From the NCBI GenBank assembly GCA_963573385.1, contig CAUYLG010033227.1:28593-92592 (forward strand): a DNA stretch of 64,000 bases, read 5' to 3'. How positions within the stretch are numbered: position 1 is the first letter of the stretch; every line of letters starts with the position of its first letter. Source of the DNA: Cacajao melanocephalus. Lineage: Eukaryota; Chordata; Mammalia; Primates; Pitheciidae. This document shows positions 1 to 12,335 of this stretch, one piece after another. The position numbers and the translations under genes were made by a program. The notes beneath the pieces were generated by a model. That model saw only the letters and a list, made by a program, of their open reading frames with translations, searched no databases and was not told the origin of the DNA.

Positions 1-504
1 TATAACATCAAAACCTTTATATTACAGTTTAAGAACTCTCCTTAATACCAGTTAAAAAAAAATTATAGTGTATGTATTTTTAATGTGTCACCAAACAATC
101 TATAAATCAGGAGGAGAGACAAGAGAAAGAAAATTAACTACTGTCTTAGACAGTTTATTTGTTCACCGTCTGCCCTTAGGCAAGACCATAGACCTTATGA
201 CCTATTTCCGGATGGAGAGAGGAGAGGAAAGGAGGCACACAAGCATTAATTGATAACAGGTTTTACTGTGTCACCTTATATAACCCTCCAGCAGTTCTTC
301 TCAAGGTATGTTTCACAGATCACTAGTCCCACAAGATGCTTGGCCACCAAAGCCTCTGTAGCTAGAGAATCAGGGTCAGTACACCCTTAATGGCAGTTCA
401 CATTGTCACAATGCTTGTTTAATGACTCTGAGAAGTCCTCCAGTAAAGAAACTTCTTTAATTCTACTCAACCCAGAATATGCAGAACTCATTTGAATACA
501 AAAT
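1..504. other. Unassigned AT-rich sequence
   Basis: No gene or confidently named repeat seen. The part near 290-350 loosely resembles hAT-type MITEs, but too weakly to call. Confidence 0.4.
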
Positions 505-641
505 CTTTTTCTTTCTTCCTTCCTTCCTTCCTTTCTTTTTTCTTTCTTTCTTTCTTTCTCTCTCTCTCTCCCTCCCTCCCTCCCTCCCTCCCTCCCTCCC
601 TCTCCCTCTCTTTCTTTCCTTCCTTTCTTTCCTTTCTTTCT
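505..641 (+). repeat. Polypyrimidine microsatellite (TTCC/CTTT/CCCT)n
   Basis: About 137 bases almost purely C and T, with blocks of ttcc, tttc, tc and ccct. It is not attached to a recognisable Alu tail, so it may be a free-standing simple repeat. It has H-DNA-forming composition and is probably length-variable. Confidence 0.95.
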
Positions 642-754
642 TGACTTGTTTCTCTTAAAACCAGCTGCTATCTTTCATGGAAATTTAGGGGATTTCTCTG
701 TGCTTCAATTTTCTCATCTATAAGTGAGTGTAGTAATAGTACGTATTTACATGA

Positions 755-1147
<393 letters not shown>

Positions 1148-1399
1148 TAGTAACATGGGTAGTGTTGTTATCATTGAATCAGTGAGGCCAGTGCTATTGT
1201 TTCATTCACTTTGGGTTTGCTGAATGTATAATGTAGTAAACTGTATAGAAGGCATTAGGTTAGAGTTTGAGATTTTATGAGTCAATACAACAAGACATAA
1301 GAGGAGAAGCAGACATGTCAGCTAATAAGATACAAAGCAAAGTGGTAAGAAACTCTTGTATCTGTGATATGAAACTAAGTGTAGGATCTTGGATATGGC

Positions 1400-1720
1400 A
1401 AAGGGATGTGGCACACAGGTGTGGTAGATTGGAGCCAAAGTGTGAAGGACCTTGTGTCCGAGCTCAGAAGTTTTGAGTTTTATCCTGTAGACCACAACAT
1501 GAGCAGAGAATTGTTCATGAGAATGACATGATCAGCCCTGTTTTTTAGGAAAAAAAGCTTGACGGCTGGGGCTGGAGAAAGAAGAGAAAAGGAGGGAGGA
1601 GAACAGTGGGATTACAAACTGAGGCAGTGACAATGGGAAAGGAGAGGGCATATACTAAGAGACATTTTTGATGTAGAATTGATGAGAATCCATAACCAAT
1701 TAGTTGCCGGAGGAGGAATA
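1400..1720 (-). mobile_element. LINE/L2 fragment, antisense
   Basis: The pattern of a 'ttttatcctgta' block followed by 'gagaatgacatgatcag' and 'gacatttttgatgtagaattga' follows the complement of the L2 3' part. It is very diverged; the left edge is uncertain and may start near 1280. Confidence 0.55.
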
Positions 1721-1722
1721 GA

Positions 1723-1812
1723 AAAATATACTTGTGTAATAAACCTGCACTTAGATCCCCTGAATCTAACATAAAAATTGAAATTGCATAAAAATTTTAA
1801 AAAAGAAAGAAA
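1723..1812 (+). mobile_element. Short L1 3'-end tail
   Basis: Contains the L1 3' UTR signature 'taataaacctgcact' followed by 'cccctgaatcta' and an A-rich tail. Only about 70 bp plus tail, so strongly 5'-truncated. It lies at the edge of the L2 fragment. Confidence 0.65.
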
Positions 1813-3535
1813 AATGGAGAAACCAAGGACAGGACTGGCATGTCAAGTTTGGGAGAGTATATAAACAGTGATTCAACTTAGTTTTATAAATAGAGACACT
1901 GCGTTTTTCAAAAAGAAACTGATCCGTGTGTCTACAGCCTGCCAGCAGTTTTGTAACAATGACCTTCTTCTCAAGGGAGACCAATTGAACATATGTGTAG
2001 ATTGCTTGGCACAACTCATGAAAACTATTGGTAACACAAATCAAAAGTGATGAACTCAGTAAGTAACTTACTGGAAGTATATGGGAATATATACATCTAA
2101 AAAATAAATGTAAATGCTATATACAGTGTTAGAATCATAGTGAAAAATTGCTTCCTTTCTGCATACTCACAAAGCTTTATACATGGCTCTGCTAAAGCAC
2201 TTCTAATATTCTTATTGTATTTATTATTTTATATAGCTTCCTTCTCTCTCCTTTTCTTCTTTCCCATTTTGAATTTTTTAGTCCTGGATCTTGTTTGTCT
2301 TCATATCTTCAGATTCATCAGAATTGATGCATCATAGGTACTTAATGAATGGTTTGGGTATATAATTCTTGAAAAAAACATTACTCTGATTTTATTCTGA
2401 AAATAGAAATTCAAAAATATCCAGCAATATTAGTTATAAAATGTCATATAAGAACTTTTTGCATAATATATTTCCTATATCTTCAAAATCTTGAGCTGTA
2501 CTGGCCTGCAACATATATTTGAACTGCCATGTTACATGAATATTAATGGAAAAATAAACCCAAACTCTTGGTTTGATGTTTATTAAATGCCAGTTTCTCT
2601 GACTTATACACCACCACACGTTGTAGCTGGGACATTTTAAATCATCTTTGAAATATTAGCCTCTCTTCTGTGTTGTGGGACTCCCTATTGGCATGGCCTT
2701 CTTTTTGAAGACACAGGAAGTTCTAGTCTTCTGGAGATGGTAAGCCATTAGGTTATATCTTATATAATTTTATCAGACAGTGGTTAACTGTCTGATAGGA
2801 AGCTGCTGCTTTATGCTGTGCTTATAAGATTTTAATTTACCTTTGTGTTCTGCCAGTTTTCCATTCTCTAACACATCACACAAACTTAAGTGATAACAAA
2901 AAAGACATTATCAGCTTCAGATTCAGAACTAATATGCTATTTTTAAAGTTATTCAACTCTCAAATTGGAGCAGCATATGATTTTCTACTGTCTACTGTAT
3001 TTAAGCAATACCCAGATTATAAATCTCAACCTTCAGCGAGACAAGGAGTAAAAAATAACCAATATAAAGACTGTGGAAGGTCTTAAAGTGTTAATGATTA
3101 TTTATCCCACCATAAAGAATTTTACATAAAATAATTTATTCATGCCTTTGTTACCCCCAGGAACATAGATTTATATCATCTACATACTTAAGTATCTCTG
3201 ATATTTGTTTTTATTTTGAGAAAAGGACTTTGTGCTTTGAAAATGAAATGCGACCATATTCTCTCCGTCCCAAACTTGTTTTTATTTAAATATGTAGCTT
3301 TTTCAATCTAAATATTTTTATCTAATCTGAAGCCTTTCCTTCTTTTCTGTAATATGCCAGAATTTCTAAAGGTGTTAGAGGAATTTTATCTACAGGAATA
3401 GATAAGGTTCACAAGAGGACGCTTTCTCCAGGGCCAAGTCAGGAACTTTAGTCCCTGAAAGTGTGTAGCCATCTTGTTGTTCAGTATAAGGAGTGCTTTC
3501 CAAATGTGTCCTGCCACTATATTAACATTTGTCTT
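1813..3535. other. Unassigned unique sequence
   Basis: AT-rich, no supported gene or repeat. Short open frames here lack splice context or similarity I recognise. Contains a perfect short hairpin at 2771-2797, listed separately. Confidence 0.4.
2771..2797. repeat. Perfect inverted repeat, 11-bp arms
   Basis: Arms tatcagacagt (2771-2781) and actgtctgata (2787-2797) are exact complements around a 5-base loop. Confidence 0.9.
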
Positions 3536-3895
3536 GAGACATGGATGAACCTGGAAACCATCATTCTCAGCAAACTGACACAAGAACAGAAAATTAAACA
3601 CCACATGTTCTCACTCATAGGCGGGTGTTAAACAATTAGAACACATGGACACAGGGAGGGGAGCATCACACACTCAGGTCTGTTTGGGGAGACTAGGGGA
3701 GGGACAGCGGGTGGCGGGTAGGGAGTTGGGGAGGGATAACATGGGGAGAAATGCCAGATATAAGTGTTGGAGATGGAAGCAGCAAACCATGTTGCCATGT
3801 ATGTACCTCTGCAACAATCCTGCATATTCTTCACATGTACCTCAGAACCTAAATTGCAATAATATATATATATATATACACACACACATATAAAA
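3536..3895 (+). mobile_element. L1 3' end (end of ORF2 plus 3' UTR), 5'-truncated
   Basis: Starts in the end of ORF2 ('gagacatggatgaacctgg', 'tgttctcactcatag') and runs through the 3' UTR with its G-rich polypurine tract at about 3655-3745, ending near 3862 in an A-rich tail changed into a (TA)n(CA)n microsatellite at 3859-3892. The wording of the 3' UTR ('ccatgtatgtacctctgcaacaa') suggests an older primate L1P subfamily rather than a young L1PA. The 3628-3885 minus-strand frame is an antisense shadow. Confidence 0.95.
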
Positions 3896-4264
3896 CAAAC
3901 AAAAATTGTCTTTATATGGACTACTTTTTCTTCAAATAATTATAAAACCTACCAAAGGTCTGAAATTCTGTAACATAATGCTACCTTTTCCTCTAGTCCT
4001 GCAATCTGTCCACATTTATTCATTGTTATTCTGATACTTTAAACATATTTTTATTAGAGATATTATTACAGCAAGCAAAAAAAACTGTAATGCATGAATT
4101 TTTTTAAGTATTCCTTGCCCTTTACATGTATAATGATTCCTGGGAATGATCTCCGTAGCTCCTCTAGATTGGGAAAAATTCTAATCTCATTAGCATATAA
4201 TATTTATTTTATAAAACTCCTACCATTTAAATATGTCAGAGATCGTTTGCCAAGGTTTGTATAG
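3896..4264. other. Unassigned AT-rich sequence
   Basis: Nothing supported between the L1 tail and the LTR. Confidence 0.4.
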
Positions 4265-4922
4265 TGTGGGGACAGAGAGATGTTGATACTGTTCTCTTCA
4301 TCATAAGGGTCATGGCTGACATCCCATAACAAAGACAGATTGACAAAAGCATAACAGATTTATTTAATCAAAGTTTTACATGACATGGGAGCCTTCAGAT
4401 TGAATGACCCAAAGACAGAAGGAAAGCAATCTGATTTCATGCATGGGTGCTTTAGATCTGATGAAGCAAGAACAGCATGTAGAGATGTGATTGGCCAAAA
4501 ACAGTGTGATCTAATAGTAGCAGACTGAGGTTGTGGAGAATGGAACCCAGCAAGGTCTGTGTGTTCAGATTCTTCTTGTTCTCCCTGAGCATGCATTCCT
4601 TCTGGGTATGGGGCAGGACCCACACTGGAATGGAGGTCTTATAACCTACAATCAGACAAGGTAGGTCAAGTAATTGCTTTATGGCCAGTTCTTAGAAAGG
4701 TGGGGGAAAGTTAGAGTAATAATTTTAGATTTATGGGTGGCTTTGAGAAAAGGGGTTCTGGTTTCTATGACCCAACTTGGAGAAAAGGAATTCTAGTGTC
4801 TATGGCTTGCCTCAGGGAAGAATGAGAGGTAAGAGACAAGAGGGCAAGAGAAGGATGGAAACCACTTCTGAGTCTGTTTCTGGGGCTTTCACTTTAGAGT
4901 GTCATTTTTCTGAGCCTCAACA
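4265..4922 (-). mobile_element. Solo endogenous-retrovirus LTR, antisense
   Basis: A 658-bp block bounded by TG (4265) and CA (4921-4922). Flanks tatag (4260-4264) and aatag (4923-4927) match at 4 of 5 bases, as expected for a target duplication. Read on the minus strand it has an AATAAA polyadenylation signal (complement of ttattt, about 4360) near its 3' end. No internal retroviral sequence adjoins it, so it is a solo LTR. The exact family is not resolved. Open frames inside it are chance. Confidence 0.72.
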
Positions 4923-7394
4923 AATAGTTACACATGGACTTTCAATTTTTTTAGTACATAAAGATTGCATCATTTACAAACTGACATTGTTAATGCCCTT
5001 TGCACTATTTAACATTGATTTTTTACTGTTATCCACACATTTCCCCATTTGAAATCAGTAAAATTTAATTGTTAGACAGTTAATCAAGGTTCCAGGCTTG
5101 GCTCTGTAATGTATGACCGCAGAAGCAAAATACTGTATTTAGCGACCAGACCTAGCTGCTTTGACCTTGTACCTGATTTTTCTTTCTCATTTTGATGATG
5201 CATAGTTTTTAATTTATTATCACTATTTCTTAAATCAGCACAATGAATCTAGTTGAAAGAATCAAAAACAGTATTTCAAGGGGCAAGGAGATATAGTAAC
5301 GATTTATAAATTATATGCATGTTACGATATTGAGTATAGGGATAATTGCCAACTCGAGAAATAGTAAAACGTCTCCACTGAAGTGTACCCCCTCTTTCTC
5401 CCAACTGAAAGCAGGTCTTCTCTAGTCCTGAAGTTCCTATTAACTGCCTGGGGCTAAAGACATTCATTTTCAGTAAGTTAAGAAATCCAGATTTATTTTG
5501 TGACTTGGTTGAAGTTACTTGGTGGCAAGAGAGTGAGTTCCAGTAATGAAAGCTGGCAGGCTAGGATTTGTGCTCCACTCTGTTGGCATATGAAATTACA
5601 GCACGTCATTCAAACAAAATCAATAATCCAACTTTTATGTCCTTTGCTAGGTACAGTGAAATTTTATTATTCTGTGATCATTTTATTCTTCCTGGATTAG
5701 GTCATGTGCTGTGGCAGTAAGAACTCAAGTAGAGTATGTAAGATCAAAACTTGTGTTTTTACCAACGTGCCATAATGATCATATGATATTCAAGGGAAGA
5801 TGCTATAAAAGTCAGACTCTTATTTCTTTAAATCATCGCTGTAATATCCTGAATGATATATAGAGTTTCAATTTACCTTGAGAAAGAATTTTGCTCCTTG
5901 GTGTGGAATGAGCTTTATCAGCTGTGGTATTCCTTAATTGAGGCAAATGGAATCAGCAAGAGATAGTTTGTTTTAACATAAAAATTGCTCTACATGAACA
6001 AGGAGAGAAAATCTACATGATCATATTCTTGCTTCTTTGATTTAGCTTATTCTGCCTTGCTCCTTTTCTATGGAGCTAGAGTACTTTTATAGAAAAGATG
6101 AATTGTTCTTACGGAAGGTCTACACAGTCATAAAATCTAGGTAATAAATTACTTTAAAGCATCAGCTCCTAAAGTATGTTTGCATAGTAAAGTATGGACC
6201 AGGCCAAAATCCAGGCTTAAACATTTTCTCCTTGTTATCACCTCGTTAAGCTCCCCACATCTCAGCCATGCCTCCTACAGTCATAGGTATGGTGCCACTA
6301 ATTAAGAAGAAGGGGCTCATTACCAATTCTCATTAACATCAATTGGAGTTTTAAAGCCAAATCCCTGGACTGAAAATTTACCACCTTAATGTTCAACACA
6401 GGTGAACGAATAAAATCATTTAAATGCCTGTATCATGGGGTAGTGCAAATGTGCTCTCCAAGGATGAACAAATTGCTTACTGTAGTCTGGCACTAATCCC
6501 ATTGCTCAGTAAAAGGCAGGCAGAGCTTTGAAGAAAAATACTATTTGAAGGGAGATACTAACGGGGAAAGGAAACGGGGAGATGGGGACTAACTAAATAT
6601 CCAAATTACCATTTGGATATATGTCATCCTCCGCAAGAATATGTGGAAAAACAAAATTAACAAAAGAGTGTTTGAAGCAGTGTCTGACAATTAAGTGCTC
6701 AACAAGTATTATTTGAATTAATGAATTTAGAAATAACTTCACCAGTTTGTTTTAACTTGCTAGTGAAACTTACCTGTCAGACTCAGCATTTGCTTGAGAA
6801 CATCCTGTATCATATTCCTTCAACCTTTTTCTCTAATTGTCATGTCTTATAGGCAATACTGTAAATTATTTTGTTGTGCGATGCTCTTGAGTTAAGAGAT
6901 TTCATTTTAAAATCTCTTAATTTTGTGAAAAGTTAAAACATATTGATTTCATTGATTTGAGGGAGCTATTCTGCCATTCATTGAAGTGATATGTCAGAAG
7001 TCTTCTTGGAAAATGAAATCAACCTTCCCTTGCCTTAGATAATGCTTTCCCTTTTTTGTAAACTCTGAAGCTAACCAATTTAAACTAAATTTCTACTTTT
7101 TCTTACAATTTAAAACTGACCCAGAAAGATTTTTAAGAGTAATGTTTGCCCCTAAACTGTATATTTATTAGAGAATTATTTCTGATTTCATAGAATGATG
7201 AATGACATGATTGATTCTTTTATGAATTGTTCATATTTTTTTCCTGAGTGGGCATGTGATTCATATTTAAATCACACCAACAATATGTAGCATGGATAGC
7301 CTCCCCCCAAAAGTGTGATGACTTCCGTCTGAATTTTTCATGAGTGTCAGATTCTTTCATGATGTTTCTACCTGTTGGTAGTAGTTGCAACATC
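4923..7394. other. Unassigned unique sequence (about 2.5 kb)
   Basis: No gene or repeat I can name. Ordinary AT-rich DNA with short hairpins at 6597-6620 (10-bp perfect arms) and 6892-6920 (11-bp perfect arms). Confidence 0.4.
6892..6920. repeat. Perfect inverted repeat, 11-bp arms
   Basis: ttaagagattt (6892-6902) and aaatctcttaa (6910-6920) around a 7-base loop. Confidence 0.9.
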
Positions 7395-7510
7395 ATAAAA
7401 CATTGTAGCTGGAAGGAGCCTTCAAAGCCATCTAGTTAAATCCCCATATTTTACAAATAAGAAAATCAAATTCCAAAAATTTTAACTGACTTACCAAGCT
7501 CATAGGCTCA
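7395..7510 (-). mobile_element. MIR-family SINE, antisense
   Basis: Reads 'tagctggaaggagcc', then 'ccatattttacaaataag', then 'ttaactgacttaccaagc', which is the complement order of the MIR core and its 3' part. Old and diverged. Confidence 0.6.
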
Positions 7511-8384
7511 TAAGGCCTTACCTAGAATTTTAGTCTTCTTATCCCCAGTTCAGCCTTGGTATTATTAATAATATATAACTCAGCTCAAACCTCTCTAGCT
7601 TCACTCCCCCATCCTGAGTTTTCTTCCTTCACAATCCAAAGTTGTTTTAAAATTGTAATTAATCAGAGTAAAGGAAACTCTTGAAAAAATATTCTTCTGG
7701 ATATATGGGAAGATCACTGCTTTTACTTAAGATAAGCTTGCCTTACCACCTGATAAGCATTAACTTTTCATCTTTTCACCTACTTAAAAATTGAGACAGT
7801 GATAATGGATGCATAAATGCATCATGGGATGAATAAATTGTGTGTTAGAGAAGAGAAAATGAATGTGTTCGTGAAAGAGCGAGCACATCAATCAGTGGTT
7901 GCATGGTGTTTGCACCAGAGTGTCCAGGGGACACTTCACCAATCAATCATTCAGGAAGCTCCCTCCAGCTTTCAGAAGGAGAAAAAGATTTTATACTAAC
8001 GTGCTATAGTGAAAGCCTAGAATTTAAAGAGGTCATTCAAGGGACTCTTCCAGTTCCCAGAGGGGAGGAAAAAGTGGAAAGGGGGCAAAATGCCATAGTA
8101 AGAACTAGTTGGGAATTTTTTAAATTCTGATTACATTATGAATTATTCTCATTTTAGATTGACTCAAAGGCATTAATTAAATGTCTTTTGGTACATCCCA
8201 CCCTTACCTCAGCATAAAAAATTGACATTTGTATATAGCTTCTGCCTTCGAGGAGCTTAAAAACTAAAAATTTTATTCTTCACAGCTTTTATCACAATAC
8301 TGAATTAAAATCCAATACTGCTGTTTTCCTTGAGCATACAAATATACAAATATTTACTGAAAATATTTGCTTTATGAATCATTT
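7511..8384. other. Unassigned sequence
   Basis: No gene seen. Overlapping short frames near 7817-8130 have no family resemblance I recognise. 8215-8270 could be a worn L2 piece. Confidence 0.35.
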
Positions 8385-8665
8385 ATCCAATGATTATTGG
8401 TCACGTGCAAGATACTACATTAGCTGCTGCCTAGAAGTAGCTTTTACACTAGTAAGGCAAATGAAATTAGTTTATAAATAATAATAATGCAAAATAGAAA
8501 GGAAAGTGACAGAATTCCATAGGCAATATAGTCTATTTCCAAATTTCCCAGAAGAGAAAGAGAACCACAGAAACATGAAAGGTTTGCCCAAAATAATCTC
8601 ATTACTAAGTTGTAGATCTAGGAATTGGCTCCCCAAGTGTGGCTCGATTCTCAGTAGTATTTGCT
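8385..8665 (-). mobile_element. Worn L2/MIR-like fragment, antisense
   Basis: Weak but ordered resemblance: an L2-like 'cacgtgcaagatactacattagctgctg' region and, further on, 'agttgtagatctaggaattggctcc' as in antisense MIR. Boundaries and unity are uncertain. Confidence 0.4.
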
Positions 8666-9054
8666 CCTGAAGATTGTGTACTATTTGCATAGCTAATTAA
8701 AGCAGGATGCATATTGAAATACATTAATAAAATGTTGCCCAGTGGTGAGGAAAGGCAACTACTGCTGATAAAGTGATTTTGTAACCAGGAAATATTTCTT
8801 GCTATACTGTCCTGACAGCAAGACTTCATTTACTGCTTAATGGTCACTCTTTTAGTGCTGAATTTTTAAATGAGGAAACTGGAAGAGATTTTATGTAAGG
8901 ATTACCATCAAAGTAAAATTGTAGAGGAAAACCCAGTACCTAAGCCAAACAATACCTGTGTGTATGCATTTCAACCCAAGAAAAACAGTATCGGTCATCA
9001 TGTACAGTATGAAAAGTAAAGTATCTAAGACAGTGTGAGATTTGAAGAGGTCTG
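8666..9054. other. Unassigned sequence
   Basis: Nothing supported. Confidence 0.4.
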
Positions 9055-9175
9055 AAGTTGAAAGCATAGACTTGGGAATTGGACAGATAGGAGTTTGGAC
9101 TCTGCCTCTGCCGTTTGTTAGCTACATGACCAGATTTCCTTTTCTCACCTGTAAAAATGTCACAATAAAAGATAG
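9055..9175 (+). mobile_element. MIR SINE, sense
   Basis: 'agcatagacttgggaattggacag', 'tttggactctgcctctgccg', 'ttagctacatgacc', then 'cacctgtaaaaatg' follow the MIR 5' part and core in order. Confidence 0.82.
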
Positions 9176-9184
9176 TGGTGGTGA

Positions 9185-9400
9185 TTGCTTTCCTTCAGTT
9201 TCCTTCTTTATCACCTGAGAGAACAAACATTTACTTAAAAACCTGAGCTCTTATCATACTTGTCTTATATTATAGTTTGCTTATACTCTTCTGTTGAAAC
9301 TACTTAGGAGCATGAATCTCTCAAAAATTCTCATAGTGCCTAAAGAGTACCGTACACATAAGAGGCACTTTAAAAGTGACTATTGATTTGAATTGTATGC
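9185..9400 (+). mobile_element. LINE/L2 3' end, sense
   Basis: Ends in 'agtaccgtacacataagaggcac' and 'ttgatttgaattg', the worn form of the L2 terminal block ending in tgaatg repeats. Confidence 0.65.
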
Positions 9401-9429
9401 ATGATGACAAAAAAGCCAACTGGACCTAA

Positions 9430-9483
9430 GGCCATGTGAACAATCTCTCTTAAAGGCAAATTCCTTTAAGAGATTCCATGGCC
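9430..9483. repeat. Long imperfect hairpin
   Basis: Outer stem ggccatg (9430-9436) pairs with catggcc (9477-9483). Inner stem ctcttaaagg (9447-9456) pairs with cctttaagag (9463-9472), and further bases nearby can pair around a small bulge. Loop of 6 bases. About 54 nt in all. Confidence 0.75.
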
Positions 9484-11654
9484 TATACTTGTTACTTTTT
9501 AACTATACTAAATTATTCCTATCTGAAAAAATTCACCAAAATTCAGTTTGATGCTTCTTACTTTTTAACCACTTATGTGGACCTAGATGTCAACTTTACA
9601 AAATGAGATAATTATTTTTCCATGAATACTGTAATGTTGACTTAATATGGCAGATATCTGGTATCTCATATTTATGCATATGAGGGTAAGAACATAAAAT
9701 TTAAAGCCAGAAACCTGCGTGGTTCTAGCTATATAAACACTTGATTAGAAAGCACTTTGTTCTTCAATTCCATCTTATCATACATTAAACTAAGCAGGTA
9801 TGGTGGCATTATTTGAATATATTATTAGTCCATTTTCTCTTTTGTTTATTTTTTATCTAAGAAAATATTCATAACAAAAATTAAACTTTGAAAGCACAAT
9901 CAGTAGTTTCTAAGTTGAATATTCTGCAACTGCAGTACACTTTCTTGCATCTCAGATAGCAAATCTACAACAGTATATATAGCACACTGTGGGAAAGAAT
10001 ATTATTGTAAGCAGAGACCTTGATATATAGGAATTCAAGTATTTGAGAACGAATCCTCCATTTTCAAAAGCTAAAATGTGGAAGACTATAAGTTTTGATG
10101 AATTTGAAATTTTTAAACAATGTGTATTTTGGGAAATACTCACACACTCAAAACTGAATTTTTGGTAGGCAGAGCCTGAAACTGTAGTATAATCAGGCTC
10201 ACTCTATTGGAGCCAGCACAAATTAATTCTTATATTGAACACTTTCATAATTGAATTTTTTGAAAGTACAGTATCTACTAGTAAAATTCAGAGATGAATA
10301 AATCATTTATTATCTGTGTTCTAATATTTTTATTGGATTTTTTTTTTTGCTAAGTGATTGACCTATGCACGCACATTGAGGAGACTGTCTTAGGCTCTGA
10401 GATGAAGATTTGTATGCAAGTGTTTATAAAGGAAGGTCAGGACAGAAAAGAGCCTGACACAGTGCAGCCTCAAGCAAAAGTTGTCTTGCACAGGAACTCT
10501 GGAATCTATGCCACAAGGTTGTCCAAGCCAAGGCAAGGGAACCGGACTTTCCTACCCCTGGACTAGACAGTCATTGGAAAACTCCCAGGCTCTCTTTCAC
10601 TTGCGGTCTCAGTGGCTCCATTAGCTAAAAGGAGTGTGGCTTGTTATACCAAAGGGAAGTAAATGCATGAAAATGGTAAAAAGGGCTTTTAGACAGAGCA
10701 CTGACAACATCTGCTAAAGGTTGTTTCCCAGATACCAGAGATAGAAGTAGAACATGACTGAAGACCTATGTTTTCCTTAATATCAGTTAAGAATGCTTTG
10801 ATTTCAGGATATATAAATGGAATGATGTCTTTTCAGATGCAACTTGATCCAGTGTTCACACATCATCTTCATTTCATCTCTCAGTTCTACTTCCTCTGGA
10901 TTCACTCCATCCTGATAGGACATCCCAGTAGCTCTAGTTTCTTTCCTCATTGCCATAGCTGTTCCTAGCTTCATATACCCATACCACCAAGCACCAAGCC
11001 ACAAGGACTGCAAAAGAGAGAATCCGTATCCAATTTTCTCAACAAAAAAAATTCTGAATTACTTGCAGTGATAACAGTTTAGATCACATCCAATCCTATT
11101 TCAGTTGATAAGGCCAAGAAATGTAGTGTTTTCATTGGCTTAAGCCGGTTGTTATTTGCCCATTCCTAAATCTGGCTTAAGTGTATGAATGGAGTCAATA
11201 TTATTGAAATGTCATGGTTTGGCTATTGTTAATATTAAAAAGGAAAAAGAAAGCACAATTATAAGAAATTAACAAATAGCCACTGATGTCTTATTCTTAT
11301 TGTAAATTTAGATTGGTTGTATTCTGAATCTAATTTATTTCAAACTGTAGACATGGTAATGTTTGAGCTGAACTGTGAACCCAATTAGAATTAGCAGAGT
11401 TGGTTTGAGTGTAAGGAGAAACAAATAATTCTCAGAAGCTAGGCTGTGGTATGTGAATCATGGGATATACCACCATCACCTTATCACCCCACATCTGCAA
11501 AAAACAAAGTCTTACTGTCATACTTATTTTGTTGGAACAGAAGTTTGCCGTTAAATGCAGCTTTTTAAATTAGATGTCTCAAGAATTTTCTACAAGCTCA
11601 ATCTTGGGCAAGCCAGAGGAATCAGGCTTAGTTATTTAGATGTATGACTATCTT
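9484..11654. other. Unassigned sequence (about 2.2 kb)
   Basis: No gene. The block 10,350-10,760 has a higher GC content and an LTR-like texture but no ends or signals I can fix. The rest is AT-rich unique DNA. Confidence 0.35.
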
Positions 11655-12085
11655 CTAGCCATTTCTTCATTCATTCACTCAATAGATAGTAAGTTCCCCA
11701 TATATACCAGGTACTTTTTTGAATATTAGAAGTACAGTGGTTAAGTGAACATAGCAGGTCCCTGGGCCATATACAATAAGAAACAGGCAAACAAATAAAC
11801 AAGATATCTTTTGAGAGTAATAAATACTATATATAAATAAAACAATGAATTTAAAATCAGGGAAGCAGAGCATTTATCTGAAAGGTGATTTTGAGTGTCA
11901 AGAAGCCAGCCATGCAAAGATCTGCATTAAAGACCATGAAATTATTAAGCACAACTGCTAGAAGTAGGAATAAATTCAGTACATTAAAGAATAGAGGAAA
12001 AAGGCTAGTGGCTAGAGTGTGGAGAGTGATGAGGGGTGAGGTAGGTCAGAGAGGCAATACGGTAGAACACCAGGTAGGCGTCTAA
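11655..12085 (-). mobile_element. LINE/L2 3' part, antisense
   Basis: Starts with 'cttcattcattcactcaata', the complement of the L2 terminus, then 'accaggtac', 'acaagatatc', and later 'gtggagagtgatgagg' and 'gaggtaggtcagagagg', in the order expected for antisense L2. The 3' end of L2 is at the left. Confidence 0.7.
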
Positions 12086-12104
12086 GGTTTTTGACAGTAG
12101 TTCC

Positions 12105-12335
12105 TGGCTCCCAGATGGCACCTCTGGACCTGCCTGGGGCCTGGGGGAGCATGCCACCCTGAAGAAAAGGACGTAGGCATGGTTGGCTTTGCCACCTACT
12201 GATTGTAGAGCCCCAGGGCTCCGAGTGACCATCAGTGGTAGCCAGGGAGTGGTTACAGTAGGCCTGGGTGAGACTCAGTGCTGTACTGGCTTCAGGTCTG
12301 ACCCAGTATAGTCCCAGGGGTAGTGGCTGTGACCG
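12105..12335 (+). mobile_element. L1 5' UTR, first part
   Basis: 'ctctggacctgcctggggcc', 'ccacctactgattgtagagcc', 'ctggcttcaggtctgaccc' match the GC-richer 5' UTR of L1MA/L1PB-age elements. This is the 5' part of the L1 that continues at 12,926. The 12,012-12,347 minus-strand frame is a shadow. Confidence 0.75.
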
